Origin: SVFI01 sp045535935
GTDB taxonomy: Bacteria; Bacillota; Clostridia; Lachnospirales; Lachnospiraceae
DNA: 43,269 nucleotides
Direction: 5' to 3'
Assembly: GCA_045535935.1 (NCBI GenBank)
Contig: JAZSMO010000008.1
Location: 1-43,269 of the forward strand
This document shows, one piece after another, positions 23,652 through 32,598 of this stretch. Position 1 is the stretch's first letter. The number at the start of each line of letters is the position of its first letter. The notes under the pieces are model-generated. The model made no database searches, was not told the DNA's origin, and worked only from the letters and a program-made list of their open reading frames with translations. The position numbers and the translations under genes were made by a program.

Positions 23652-24794
23652 ATGGAAATTTATGTTGTTAAACCGGGAGACAGTGCAAATTCCATTGCGA
23701 TGTCTTACGGTATCGATATCAATCAACTTATTTATGACAATCAATTGGTATATCCTTATGAGCTTGTCCCGGGACAGGCTCTTTTTATTGGTATAGGACA
23801 ACGTCAGCCGGTGCGGACGATTTCTGTCAGCGGATATGCATATCCTTTTATCAGTCGATGGGTATTGGAACAGACGCTTCCATACTTGTCTGAATTGCCT
23901 ATATTTTCCTACGGGTTTACTGTTGCCGGAGAATTGATACCGCCTTTGTGGAATGATACGTGGATGATAGAACTGGCACAGCAAAACGGTGTGCAGCCGA
24001 TTTTGACTATGACACCCTTCGGGCCGGACGGGCGTTTCAGCAACCAGCTGATCTCCGGGGTGGTCAACAATCAGGCCGGTATCGATAATCTGATCCAAAA
24101 CATGCTGCAGCTGATGCGGGAGAAAGGGTATCAGGGAGTGGATATCGACTTTGAATATATTCTTGCACAGGACAGAGATGCGTTTACTTCCTTTGTGTGG
24201 CAGGTGGCCGAGGCGATGCGAGCCAATGGGTATCACACCTCTGTGGCGCTTGCACCGAAAACTTCCGCAGATCAGAAGGGTGTATTATATGAGGGAAAAG
24301 ATTATCGGGCGCTGGGAGAGGCGGCGGACCATTTGCTTTTGATGACTTACGAATGGGGCTATACCTACGGACCGCCGATGGCGGTAGCACCGATTAACCA
24401 GGTGCGCCGTGTGGTGGAGTATGCGGTGACGGAAATACCGAGAGAAAAGCTGGATCTGGGAATACCGAATTACGGATATGACTGGACACTGCCATTTGAA
24501 CGCGGTGTAAGTATGGCCAGAACATTGGGCAACGTGGAAGCTGTGCGTCTTGCGGTCAGCCGGGGAGCAGAGATTAGCTTCGACGAACTTTCGCAGAGCC
24601 CGTATTTTCGCTATGTGGATTATGGTACAGGACTGGAGCATGAGGTGTGGTTTGAGGATGTCCGCAGCCTGCAGGCTAAGTTTGATCTGTTGCAGGAATT
24701 TGGACTCAGAGGCTGCGGTTATTGGCAGATCATGCAGTGGTTCCGTGCCAACTGGCTGCTTCTTCGGGAGAATTTTTATGTGAGGAAGGGATGA
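23652..24794 (+). CDS. LysM - GH18 glycoside hydrolase (YaaH/SleL-like)
   Basis: This 380-residue protein has one LysM peptidoglycan-binding repeat (residues 1-48, IYVVKPGDSANSIAMSYGID) and a glycoside hydrolase 18 barrel. The catalytic DxDxE motif is DIDFE (Asp164, Asp166, Glu168), and MTYEWGYTYGPPMA and GIPNYGYDWTLPF match the spore-cortex-lytic YaaH/SleL group. There is no signal peptide, as in those spore proteins. A role in spore germination or cortex hydrolysis is likely if the organism sporulates. The ATG at 23652 is chosen because GGAG lies seven bases upstream; two ATGs at 23637 and 23646 are in frame. Confidence 0.9.
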   Translation: MEIYVVKPGDSANSIAMSYGIDINQLIYDNQLVYPYELVPGQALFIGIGQRQPVRTISVSGYAYPFISRWVLEQTLPYLSELPIFSYGFTVAGELIPPLWNDTWMIELAQQNGVQPILTMTPFGPDGRFSNQLISGVVNNQAGIDNLIQNMLQLMREKGYQGVDIDFEYILAQDRDAFTSFVWQVAEAMRANGYHTSVALAPKTSADQKGVLYEGKDYRALGEAADHLLLMTYEWGYTYGPPMAVAPINQVRRVVEYAVTEIPREKLDLGIPNYGYDWTLPFERGVSMARTLGNVEAVRLAVSRGAEISFDELSQSPYFRYVDYGTGLEHEVWFEDVRSLQAKFDLLQEFGLRGCGYWQIMQWFRANWLLLRENFYVRKG

Positions 24795-24824
24795 GGTCTT
24801 GCTGACACACCTTTTTTTGCGTAA

Positions 24825-24853
24825 TTGACACGTACATGGTTCAATATTATGAT
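24825..24853 (+). promoter_or_regulatory. Strong sigma-A promoter before the nitroreductase remnant
   Basis: A perfect TTGACA (24825-24830), a 17-base spacer and TATGAT (24848-24853) lie 60 bases before the ATG of the decayed nitroreductase. Its transcript may now serve the DUF4230 genes. Confidence 0.7.
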
Positions 24854-24912
24854 TGTAGTAGCTAAGAAATGTGGAGTGAAGAGCAAATTAACAGTAGGAG
24901 GGAATTATTATT

Positions 24913-25191
24913 ATGGAGACCTTTAATCTTGCCGAATACCTCACAGGTGGGGTTGAAAAGCATGTTCGTGAGCGCCGAAGTGTTCGCACCTTTGACGGAC
25001 GAGAACTGACAGCTGAAGATAAAGAAAAGTTGTACACATTTATGCAAAAGATCGACATGTGAATTGCTCTTTGCCATTTTGAACTTATGGCAAAAGAACT
25101 TGGTGTCTGCACGGAGTTTGTACTTGCAGAACCTGATATCTCTCGTAAAAACGAGATGGAGTATATCGCTTCTTATAAATTCAAATTATAA
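24913..25191 (+). pseudogene. Nitroreductase remnant with internal deletion
   Basis: The first 49 codons, with EKHVRERRSVRTFDGRELT, match the N-terminus of TM1586-type nitroreductases and end in a TGA at 25060-25062. The same frame continues for 42 codons with IALCHFELMAKELG and EYIASYKF, which match the C-terminus of the same family, to TAA at 25189. About two thirds of a normal protein of roughly 230-250 residues is missing, so an internal deletion has removed the flavin-binding core. Promoter and ribosome site (AGGAGG) are intact, which points to recent decay. An intact relative lies at 36588. Confidence 0.7.
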
Positions 25192-25278
25192 CAAAGGATC
25201 AAACGGTATGTGTATGGTTTGGGAAATGATGGTTATCAGTATTTTTTGTACATAGACAAAAGTGAAAGGAAGAGTATT

Positions 25279-25854
25279 ATGAAGAAAAGATTAGTACCTA
25301 TAGTTATTGGGGCAATAGCTTTGGTTTTTATTATGATAATAGTTGCGATAGTAGCAGTAAATTTCAGGAAAGAAAATAAAAAAGAAATTATAACGTCGGC
25401 GACGTTGAAAGAGATTATTGAAATCAGCGAATTGTCGACATTTGAGGCCGTATATAACGGAGTGGCACAGGTTATGAATGAGAAAAAAGAGGATGAAACG
25501 GATTACTACGTATCATATGAAGCGACTGTGAAGGCCGGCATTGATTTTGAGCAGATAATAATTGATGTGAATAATGAAGCAAAAGAAATTATTGTGACAA
25601 TGCCGGAAATTCAGATTAATGACATCAGTGTGGACATTGCTTCTTTGGATTACATATTTATAAATGACAAGGCAAATAACGAAACGGTAGCGCAAGAAGC
25701 ATATGAGGCTTGTAAAGCGGACGTTGAACGTGAAAGTTCACAGGAGGATGCGATTTGCGATTTGGCTGAGCAGAATGCAAAAAACGTGATAGAAGCACTT
25801 GTAAGACCGTTTGTTGATCAGATGGATGCAGAGTACGTGATTGTAATCAGATAG
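25279..25854 (+). CDS. DUF4230 family protein, membrane-anchored
   Basis: This 191-residue protein has an N-terminal membrane helix (about residues 5-26) and an extracellular DUF4230-type domain with SATLKEIIEISELSTFEAVY, YYVSYEATVKAGIDF and ITVTMPEIQI-like strands. The function of DUF4230 is unknown. AAAGGAAG precedes the ATG at 25279; a longer frame upstream lacks a ribosome site. It lies ten bases before a second DUF4230 gene, so the pair is probably a duplication acting together at the cell surface. Confidence 0.8.
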   Translation: MKKRLVPIVIGAIALVFIMIIVAIVAVNFRKENKKEIITSATLKEIIEISELSTFEAVYNGVAQVMNEKKEDETDYYVSYEATVKAGIDFEQIIIDVNNEAKEIIVTMPEIQINDISVDIASLDYIFINDKANNETVAQEAYEACKADVERESSQEDAICDLAEQNAKNVIEALVRPFVDQMDAEYVIVIR

Positions 25855-25864
25855 GGGGCAAAAA

Positions 25865-26458
25865 ATGAAAAAGATTGTAGTTACATTATTGTGCGGGATA
25901 ATGCTCTTGTGTTGTGCTTGCGGAAAGGAAGAAGCACCGATTCAGCCACAAGAAACTCAAATGAAATCGATTTGTGAATTAGCAACTTTGGAGTGCTATT
26001 ACCATAATGTTGCTAAGTATAAAGAAGAGGATGCAGAAGGTTTTTGGCTTTGGAAAAAAGACAAGCATTTTTGGATTGAATATACAGGGGTTGTGAAAGT
26101 CGGAATTGATGCTTCTCTTGTAAAGATGCAGATAAATGATAATGTGGTGGAAATAACAATACCGCCTGCATATGTCATGGATTGTAAAGCGGACAAATTA
26201 GAAGATGATTCGATAATTGTTTCACAGAAATCTGCGGACATTAAGGCGGAAGATCAAACCGAGGCTTTTAAAGTGGCACAGGACAAAATGGAAGAGACGG
26301 CAAAGGCAGATACAGTTTTGCTTTCAAATGCACAGCAAAGAGCACAAAAACTGTTGGGAGACTACGTGAATAATATTGGAAGAGTTACCGATAAGCAATA
26401 TACAATTAAGTGGATTTATGTGGATGAGACGGGTAAGCCGATGAATGCGGCGGAGTAG
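25865..26458 (+). CDS. DUF4230 family lipoprotein
   Basis: This 197-residue paralogue of the preceding gene has a lipoprotein-type signal (hydrophobic residues 4-16, Cys19 followed by Gly) instead of a helix anchor. The domain repeats the family pattern: SICELATLECYYHNVAKY, WIEYTGVVKVGIDASLVKM and VEITIPPAYVMD. GGGGGC lies before the ATG. The two proteins probably form one extracytoplasmic unit of unknown role. Confidence 0.82.
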   Translation: MKKIVVTLLCGIMLLCCACGKEEAPIQPQETQMKSICELATLECYYHNVAKYKEEDAEGFWLWKKDKHFWIEYTGVVKVGIDASLVKMQINDNVVEITIPPAYVMDCKADKLEDDSIIVSQKSADIKAEDQTEAFKVAQDKMEETAKADTVLLSNAQQRAQKLLGDYVNNIGRVTDKQYTIKWIYVDETGKPMNAAE

Positions 26459-26551
26459 AAGATGAAGTATGTGAGGATACTATCATGAAAATAATATTTA
26501 ACAAAAAAGACAAACTATAGTATGAATCACAGCAATCAAAGGAGCGATTAT

Positions 26552-27484
26552 ATGACAAAAATTTATACTTCAGCGGATCAGCTGATCGGCAATACGCCGC
26601 TTATGGAACTGACACATATTGAAAAAGAATTAGGATTGGAAGCAAAAATTTTCGCTAAATTGGAATTTATGAATCCCGCAGGTTCAATCAAGGACAGAGT
26701 GGCGCTTGCGATGATTGAAGCAGCAGAAAAAAGCGGAGAATTAAAACCGGGAGCTGTAATTGTGGAGCCGACGTCCGGAAATACGGGAATCGGTCTTGCT
26801 CTGGTGGCGACGGCAAAAGGATACAAGGTCATTATTGTTATGCCGGATACGATGTCTGAGGAGCGCAGAAAGTTAATTAAGGCTTACGGTGCGCAGCTGG
26901 TTCTTTCCGATGGGGCAAAAGGTATGTCGGGAGCTATTGCCAGAGCGGAGGAACTGGTAAAGGAAATACCGGGAAGTATGATGGCAGGTCAGTTTATCAA
27001 TCCGGAAAATCCGAAAGCACATTTTGCATCTACCGGTCCGGAAATCTACCGGGATACAGACGGCAAGGTGGATATCCTTGTTGCGGGAGTCGGAACAGGC
27101 GGAACGATTACCGGAACCGGAGGATATCTGAAATCCAAAAATCCGAAGATTCGGGTTGTTGCAGTTGAGCCTGCGTCTTCTCCGGTACTTTCTGCAGGGA
27201 AAGCAGGTGCACACAAAATTCAGGGAATCGGTGCAGGATTTGTTCCGGAGATTTTGGATGAAACGATTTTTGATGAGGTGATTACCGTTTCCGATGAGCA
27301 GGCCTTTGAAAAAGGGAGATGGATCGGACAGAAGGAAGGAATCCTTGTGGGAATTTCTGCAGGTGCCGCATTGCACGCAGCGATCGAAGTGGCCCGGCGA
27401 AAGGAAAACAAAGGGAAAAATATTGTAGTGATTTTACCGGATTCCGGTGATCGCTATTTGTCCACAGATTTATATGAGGCATAG
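26552..27484 (+). CDS. cysK: Cysteine synthase A (O-acetylserine sulfhydrylase)
   Basis: This 310-residue PLP enzyme makes cysteine from O-acetylserine and sulfide. The PLP-binding lysine is Lys47 in NPAGSIKDR, the substrate loop is TSGNTG (74-79), and the phosphate-binding GTGGTITGTG is present, with PDSGDRYLST at the C-terminus. The ATG at 26552 is chosen because AAAGGAG lies just upstream; an ATG at 26522 adds ten residues without family support. The end abuts the S66 peptidase gene. No T-box or S-box leader is seen in the short upstream space. Confidence 0.95.
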   Translation: MTKIYTSADQLIGNTPLMELTHIEKELGLEAKIFAKLEFMNPAGSIKDRVALAMIEAAEKSGELKPGAVIVEPTSGNTGIGLALVATAKGYKVIIVMPDTMSEERRKLIKAYGAQLVLSDGAKGMSGAIARAEELVKEIPGSMMAGQFINPENPKAHFASTGPEIYRDTDGKVDILVAGVGTGGTITGTGGYLKSKNPKIRVVAVEPASSPVLSAGKAGAHKIQGIGAGFVPEILDETIFDEVITVSDEQAFEKGRWIGQKEGILVGISAGAALHAAIEVARRKENKGKNIVVILPDSGDRYLSTDLYEA

Positions 27485-27485
27485 G

Positions 27486-28328
27486 ATGAAAGTTGGAGAT
27501 AAAGTAGGGATTGTCTGTTGTTCCAACGGGCAGACAAAGGAAAATGAAGAGAGGCTGAAAGTTTTGGCTGAAACGTTGGAACACATAGGCCTTGTACCGA
27601 TATTCAGTGAATATATCTATGAGACAGAAAGTGTCTTTTCCGGGACCGCCAGGCAGCGGGCGGGGGCACTGATGGATTTTTACGGGGATGGGGAGATCAA
27701 GGGAATTTTTGATATTTCCGGAGGAGATCTTGCTAATGGTATTTTACCATATTTGGATTATGATGTGATTTCCCAGAGTGAAAAGCTGCTTTGGGGTTAC
27801 AGTGATCTGACCTGCGTCATCAATGCGATTTACGCCAAGACCGGAAAGGCGTCCGTCTTGTATCAGGTACGCAATCTTGTGGCAAGTGAAAGTAAGCAGC
27901 AGCTAACTGATTTTAAAAATACGATCCTGCAGGAAAAGACAGATTTGTTTCGCATATCGTATGACTTTGCACAGGGCAGTGAAATGCAGGGTATTGTGGT
28001 CGGCGGAAATATCCGCTGTTTTCTGAAGTTGGCAGGGACAGAATATTTTCCGGAATTAAGCGGCAAGATACTGCTGCTGGAAAGCTACAGCGGAGCCGTG
28101 GCGCAGATGGAAGCATATTTGTCGCAGTTGCAGCAGCTGGGAGCATTTGAGAAGGTGGCGGGTATTTTGCTCGGTACATTTACACAGATGGAAAAGAGAA
28201 ACTGTGTTCCGGATGCAGTTACCATGGTGAAACGATTTGCGCCGGATTCGCTCCCGATTGCAGTGACCCGTAATATCGGACATGGCTATGATTCGAAAGC
28301 GATTATGATAGGAAAAGAACTGAAATGA
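27486..28328 (+). CDS. S66 family LD-carboxypeptidase (MccF/LdcA-like)
   Basis: This 280-residue serine peptidase belongs to family S66. The triad is visible: Ser106 in GYSDLT, Glu199 in LLLESYSG and His266 in NIGHGYD. Family members cleave the tetrapeptide L,D bond during peptidoglycan recycling, or, in the MccF branch, confer immunity to peptidyl-nucleotide antibiotics. The start lies one base after the cysK stop, and GAGG inside the end of cysK serves as ribosome site. The stop overlaps the MFS gene by four bases. The pairing with an exporter makes an immunity role possible. Confidence 0.9.
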   Translation: MKVGDKVGIVCCSNGQTKENEERLKVLAETLEHIGLVPIFSEYIYETESVFSGTARQRAGALMDFYGDGEIKGIFDISGGDLANGILPYLDYDVISQSEKLLWGYSDLTCVINAIYAKTGKASVLYQVRNLVASESKQQLTDFKNTILQEKTDLFRISYDFAQGSEMQGIVVGGNIRCFLKLAGTEYFPELSGKILLLESYSGAVAQMEAYLSQLQQLGAFEKVAGILLGTFTQMEKRNCVPDAVTMVKRFAPDSLPIAVTRNIGHGYDSKAIMIGKELK

Positions 28329-29518
28329 AAACTTTAAAGAAATATGAACATACTATATATGCAAGTTATCTGGGGTATATTACGCAGGCGATTGTCAATA
28401 ATTTTGCGCCGCTTTTGTTTTTGACGCTTTCCGGGCAGTATCATCTGACATTGGACAAGATTACGCTGATTACGACAATCAATTTCGCCGTACAGCTGTT
28501 GGTAGATCTGGTTTCTGCCAAGTTCATTGATAAGATTGGATACCGCGTTTCGGTGGTTGCAGCGCACGTATTTGCGGCAGCAGGACTTATCGGAATGGCT
28601 GTTTTGCCGGAATTGTTACCGAATGCTTACATAGGGATCTTGACATGTGTTGTATTATATGCCATCGGCGGCGGTATTATCGAGGTTCTGATCAGTCCGA
28701 TTGTGGAGGCGTGTCCGACGGAGAAGAAAGAGGCGGCGATGAGTCTGCTCCATTCTTTCTATTGTTGGGGACATGTAGCTGTCGTGTTGGGCTCCACGCT
28801 GTTTTTCCAGATTTGCGGAATACAGAACTGGAAGCTTTTGGCCTGTTTGTGGGCGATTCTTCCGCTTTTGAATGCGGTCTATTTTTGCATGGTGCCAATT
28901 TACCCGATTGCAGGTGGTCATGCAGATATGTCTGTGAAAGGACTGTTTGGACAAAAAGTCTTTTGGGTTCTTTTGCTTCTTATGATCGGAGCAGGGGCTT
29001 CGGAACAGGGGATGAGCCAGTGGGCTTCCACCTTTGCGGAGTCTGCGCTTGGTGTGTCCAAGATGATCGGTGATTTGGCAGGACCATGTGCGTTTGCAAT
29101 TTTTATGGGGACTGCACGGGCACTTTACGGGAAATACAGTGAACAGATACCGCTGAAGAAGATGATGGTGGGAAGCGCAATTTTGTGTATTTTTTGCTAT
29201 CTGACAGCGGCACTGTCGAACAGCCCGGTCATGGGGCTCATTGGTTGTGCTGTGTGCGGTTTTTCGGTGGGGATTTTCTGGCCGGGCACTTTCTCGCTGG
29301 CAGCAGTCAAGCTTCCGACGGCGGGAACTGCCATGTATGCGTTTATGGCGCTTGCAGGTGACGTAGGCTGCTCGCTGGGACCGACGGTGGTCGGATTGGC
29401 GGCGAACGTTTTGCAGGATGATCTGAAATCGGGACTTTTGGCAGCGCTTGTTTTTCCGATTATGATTCTTTCAGGGATAGCACTGCTGAAAGACAGAAAG
29501 ATAAAGAAGGCGAATTAG
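28325..29518 (+). CDS. Major facilitator superfamily transporter
   Basis: This 397-residue protein has about twelve hydrophobic segments in two halves. The loop after helix 2 reads VSAKFIDKIGYRVS, similar to the MFS motif A region, and the second half has a related FMGTARALYGKYSEQIP loop. Conserved membrane Pro/Gly motifs such as GPTVVGLA are present. The substrate is unknown, perhaps a sugar or a peptide-like compound judging from sugar-porter-like spacing. It overlaps the S66 gene (ATGA). Confidence 0.88.
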   Translation: MKTLKKYEHTIYASYLGYITQAIVNNFAPLLFLTLSGQYHLTLDKITLITTINFAVQLLVDLVSAKFIDKIGYRVSVVAAHVFAAAGLIGMAVLPELLPNAYIGILTCVVLYAIGGGIIEVLISPIVEACPTEKKEAAMSLLHSFYCWGHVAVVLGSTLFFQICGIQNWKLLACLWAILPLLNAVYFCMVPIYPIAGGHADMSVKGLFGQKVFWVLLLLMIGAGASEQGMSQWASTFAESALGVSKMIGDLAGPCAFAIFMGTARALYGKYSEQIPLKKMMVGSAILCIFCYLTAALSNSPVMGLIGCAVCGFSVGIFWPGTFSLAAVKLPTAGTAMYAFMALAGDVGCSLGPTVVGLAANVLQDDLKSGLLAALVFPIMILSGIALLKDRKIKKAN

Positions 29519-29521
29519 GGT

Positions 29522-30382
29522 ATGGAAACAAAGGCCAAAAAAGATGTGATTGCAGACAATATATTTTCCTTTCTGCTTGTGTTCTTTCTTTTATGCATGG
29601 TGTTCTCATGGGTGATCGCTTATTATCCGCACTATGAAAAATACTGGTATGAAAATACTGAGCCGGTGACATGGGAGAAATACGAGCAGGAAAAAACTTC
29701 GGCTGCGGAGAGCGGTGATACCTTTTTGCCAATTGAATTCAGCGGATATCCGACTTCGGGAATGAAGACAGAACTGAGATCCTATGAACATTTTCTGGAG
29801 GTGCAGGATGAAGTCATCTGTCTGGAGGTGGATGCTTCCCGGCTGAAGCCGACGGGAGTATATGAAAAGGTGTTTGATTTTTCAAGTTCTCCGAGTGGAT
29901 CAAGCTATTCCAAGTACAATCGCGGACGCAGTGGCACGGTTGTTACACCTTCCAATTCCGCTCCGCAACGGACGAATGATTTCGGAGCTTTTTTCTATCG
30001 GTACAAAGCGATTTATGCCCAATACTATGTGCTTTCGCTGGAGGAGAGGGACAGGATGTTAATCTTAATCAACGACAGCGCAGTGGATATTCCGAAGAAG
30101 GGCAAGGTTCAGCTACCGTGCGCAGCAAGAACATGGACGAGTGTCGATATGGAAGACGGCGAGATGTGGGAGCTGATTATGGCAAACAATCTGCAATATG
30201 ACAGCTATTATGAGGAGATGTACACGCTGGATGCATCGACGTGGTGGTTTGAATTCGGATTGGATCAGGATGAATTTCAAGAATTTCGTGCTGCCATTGC
30301 AGTAATTTTGCTGGCCGGCGGTGGATTAGGGCTGGTTCTTACTTTGCTAACAGCAGTACTTTGGGCAAAATACAGACGATAA
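29522..30382 (+). CDS. Hypothetical bitopic membrane protein
   Basis: This 286-residue protein has one membrane helix near the N-terminus (about 15-37) and one at the C-terminus (about 258-281), enclosing an extracytoplasmic domain of about 220 residues. The domain includes a Ser/Gly-rich low-complexity stretch near residues 120-145 and many Tyr and Trp residues. No family was recognised. It starts three bases after the MFS stop, so it is probably in the same transcript as cysK, the S66 peptidase and the transporter. Confidence 0.65.
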   Translation: METKAKKDVIADNIFSFLLVFFLLCMVFSWVIAYYPHYEKYWYENTEPVTWEKYEQEKTSAAESGDTFLPIEFSGYPTSGMKTELRSYEHFLEVQDEVICLEVDASRLKPTGVYEKVFDFSSSPSGSSYSKYNRGRSGTVVTPSNSAPQRTNDFGAFFYRYKAIYAQYYVLSLEERDRMLILINDSAVDIPKKGKVQLPCAARTWTSVDMEDGEMWELIMANNLQYDSYYEEMYTLDASTWWFEFGLDQDEFQEFRAAIAVILLAGGGLGLVLTLLTAVLWAKYRR

Positions 30383-30422
30383 TATTTGGAAACTATTTCT
30401 TGTGTTAATTTTGATATAATGA

Positions 30423-30451
30423 TTGTCGACTTTCAGAAAAAGTAGTATAAT
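30423..30451 (+). promoter_or_regulatory. Sigma-A promoter of the GGDEF gene
   Basis: TTGTCG (30423-30428), a 17-base spacer and TATAAT (30446-30451) lie 57 bases before the chosen start. A second TATAAT sits at 30414-30419 but without a good -35. Confidence 0.6.
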
Positions 30452-30507
30452 ATTTGCAGGAAAACTTTCAATTTTGTGACAGGGGAATTTGTGTGGGAGA
30501 TAAAAAT

Positions 30508-31803
30508 ATGAGTCATTTGATTGAGGCAGCTTTCGGGGCCATGATAGCCAATACAAGAGATATGATGTTCGTAAAAAATGCGGATTTGGTCTATGTTGCG
30601 GCTTCGCAGCCTTTTGTGAAAATGGTTGGGAAGAAAAGTCCGGATGAGATCATCGGAAGGACAGATATGGAGATTTTCGATGACGAAAATCTTGCAAAAA
30701 GATATATCAAAGATGATAAGAAGCTGATTCGCAGCGGTGTGAATCTGCAGGATTATATTGAACCGATTACGGATGAGGACGGGCAGCATAGATATGGGTC
30801 CACTTCAAAATATCTTCTTTATGATGAAGAAAATAAAGTGGCAGGTATTTTGGGAATTACAAGAGATATTACCAAAGACTATCTGGCACGTCAGAATTAT
30901 CAAAAGGAATTAAAATATCTGTTTGAGCTTCCTTTGGATATGTATGCGGTTTCTTATATTGATATTGATGACTGGCGTGTCATCAGTCAGCGCAGACAGA
31001 AGGTGGAACGAGGTACTTTACAGGCTTGTCAGACGGTGGAGGAACTTGCAGAAGCAGCGGTTGCTTCCATTTTAGATAAAGAGAGCGATGCGTCCAAGTT
31101 TTATCGCAATTTTACACAGGAACTGTTGCGCAGTATTTTCGAAAGCGGCAAGACGCACATGATGTACAAATACGAAAGAGTCTTGTCTGACGGAGAAAAG
31201 CACTGGGTACAGAATGAACTTAGATTTATGACGGATGTAGACAGCGGACATGCGTGTGTTATGCTTTCTGCAAAAAATATCGACAAAGAGAAGCTGGAAG
31301 AGAATAAACTGCTCATGGCTGCAAAAATGGATAAGATGACCATGGTACTTAATCGGGATACCACGATGGAGTACATCCGGCAGATTTTCAACAGAGAGGA
31401 TGAAAATCTTCATGCACTCTTCATGGTAGACGTGGACAATTTCAAGGTCCTGAATGATACCCACGGACACCGGGTCGGCGATGAGTTTTTAATTGATTTT
31501 GCGTCGGAGTTGAAAAAGAGTTTCCGTGACAGCGATGTAATCGGAAGAGTGGGCGGCGACGAGTTTTTTGCGCTGATGCGAAATGCACAGGATATGCAGA
31601 TGATAGAAAACAAAGCCAAACATCTGTTGGCGGCCATTCAGAGAGTATGCAGAGAGTACCAGGATGTTAAGCTGTCCTGCAGTATCGGAATTGCAGTATA
31701 TCCGAAGGATGGTGACTGTTTGGAGGCACTATATTCCCGTGCGGATGAAGCCTTATATCAGGCGAAGTATGAAGGAAAAAATAAATATGTATTTGTAAAA
31801 TAG
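30508..31803 (+). CDS. PAS-GGDEF diguanylate cyclase
   Basis: This 431-residue protein should make the second messenger cyclic di-GMP. An N-terminal PAS domain (about 15-125: MFVKNADLVYVAASQPFV, IIGRTDMEIF) and a second PAS-like region (about 140-260) precede the GGDEF domain (about 275-430). The active site GGDEF is intact, and the inhibitory RxxD site (RDSD) lies five residues before it, so product inhibition is expected. There are no membrane helices. The ATG at 30508 is chosen because GGGAG lies eight bases upstream. A terminator follows. Confidence 0.93.
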   Translation: MSHLIEAAFGAMIANTRDMMFVKNADLVYVAASQPFVKMVGKKSPDEIIGRTDMEIFDDENLAKRYIKDDKKLIRSGVNLQDYIEPITDEDGQHRYGSTSKYLLYDEENKVAGILGITRDITKDYLARQNYQKELKYLFELPLDMYAVSYIDIDDWRVISQRRQKVERGTLQACQTVEELAEAAVASILDKESDASKFYRNFTQELLRSIFESGKTHMMYKYERVLSDGEKHWVQNELRFMTDVDSGHACVMLSAKNIDKEKLEENKLLMAAKMDKMTMVLNRDTTMEYIRQIFNREDENLHALFMVDVDNFKVLNDTHGHRVGDEFLIDFASELKKSFRDSDVIGRVGGDEFFALMRNAQDMQMIENKAKHLLAAIQRVCREYQDVKLSCSIGIAVYPKDGDCLEALYSRADEALYQAKYEGKNKYVFVK

Positions 31804-31813
31804 AAAGAAGGAT

Positions 31814-31847
31814 ACCCTGCACTAACTTAGTTGGTGTAGGGTGTTTT
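31814..31847 (+). terminator. Rho-independent terminator after the GGDEF gene
   Basis: A 13-bp stem with two G-U pairs (31814-31826 with 31830-31842) closes a TTA loop and is followed by GTTTTAT. It ends 20 bases before the SDR start. Confidence 0.8.
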
Positions 31848-31866
31848 ATAATAAGGAGGATATCAT

Positions 31867-32595
31867 ATGTCTGAGTTTGAAAATAAAGTTGTCGTTGTGA
31901 CCGGAGGTGCGCAGGGCATTGGGAAATGTATCTGCGAGGAATTTGAAAAAGAGGGTGCGAAGGTTTGCGTGATTGATCTTCAGGACAATTCCTATTTCAA
32001 AGGCGATTTGGCAGACCAACAGACATTGGAAGCATTTGCAGAGAAGGTGATTGCGGATTACGGGCAGGTGGACTGTCTTATCAACAATGCGGCGCCATTG
32101 TTTAAGGGGATTGAGGAGTGTACCTATGAAGAGTTTTGTTATGCATTAAATGTCGGCGTGACAGCAGCGTTTTATTTGACAAAGTTGTTTCTGCCTTATT
32201 TTACGCAAGGTGCGAGTGTTATCAATATTTCATCCAGCCGTGACCGTATGAGTCAACCGCAGAGTGAGAGCTATACTGCGGCAAAAGGAGGTATTCATGC
32301 ACTGACACATTCGCTTGCGGTGAGTTTGTCAGGAAAGGTCCGTGTGAATTCCGTTTCTCCGGGATGGATTGATACTTCTTACAAGGTGTATGATGGCCCG
32401 GATGCCTATCAGCAGCCTGCAGGCAGAGTTGGAAATCCATTAGACATTGCTAACATGGTGTTATATTTATGCAGTGAGAAAGCCGGGTTTATTACCGGAG
32501 AAAACATATGTATAGACGGCGGTATGACAAGACAGATGGTTTACCATGATGATTTTGGTTGGAAACTGGAAAGGGAGCCTTCGGGGAAGGAGTAA
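31867..32595 (+). CDS. Short-chain dehydrogenase/reductase
   Basis: This 242-residue SDR oxidoreductase has the cofactor motif TGGAQGIG (12-19), the NNAA stabilising motif (about 73-76) and the catalytic YxxxK (Tyr136, Lys140) with a Ser-rich strand ISSSRD before it. Asp37 after the second strand favours NAD over NADP. The substrate is unknown. AAGGAGGATATCAT is a strong ribosome site. It ends just before the PstS-like gene. Confidence 0.92.
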   Translation: MSEFENKVVVVTGGAQGIGKCICEEFEKEGAKVCVIDLQDNSYFKGDLADQQTLEAFAEKVIADYGQVDCLINNAAPLFKGIEECTYEEFCYALNVGVTAAFYLTKLFLPYFTQGASVINISSSRDRMSQPQSESYTAAKGGIHALTHSLAVSLSGKVRVNSVSPGWIDTSYKVYDGPDAYQQPAGRVGNPLDIANMVLYLCSEKAGFITGENICIDGGMTRQMVYHDDFGWKLEREPSGKE

Positions 32596-32598
32596 GTC

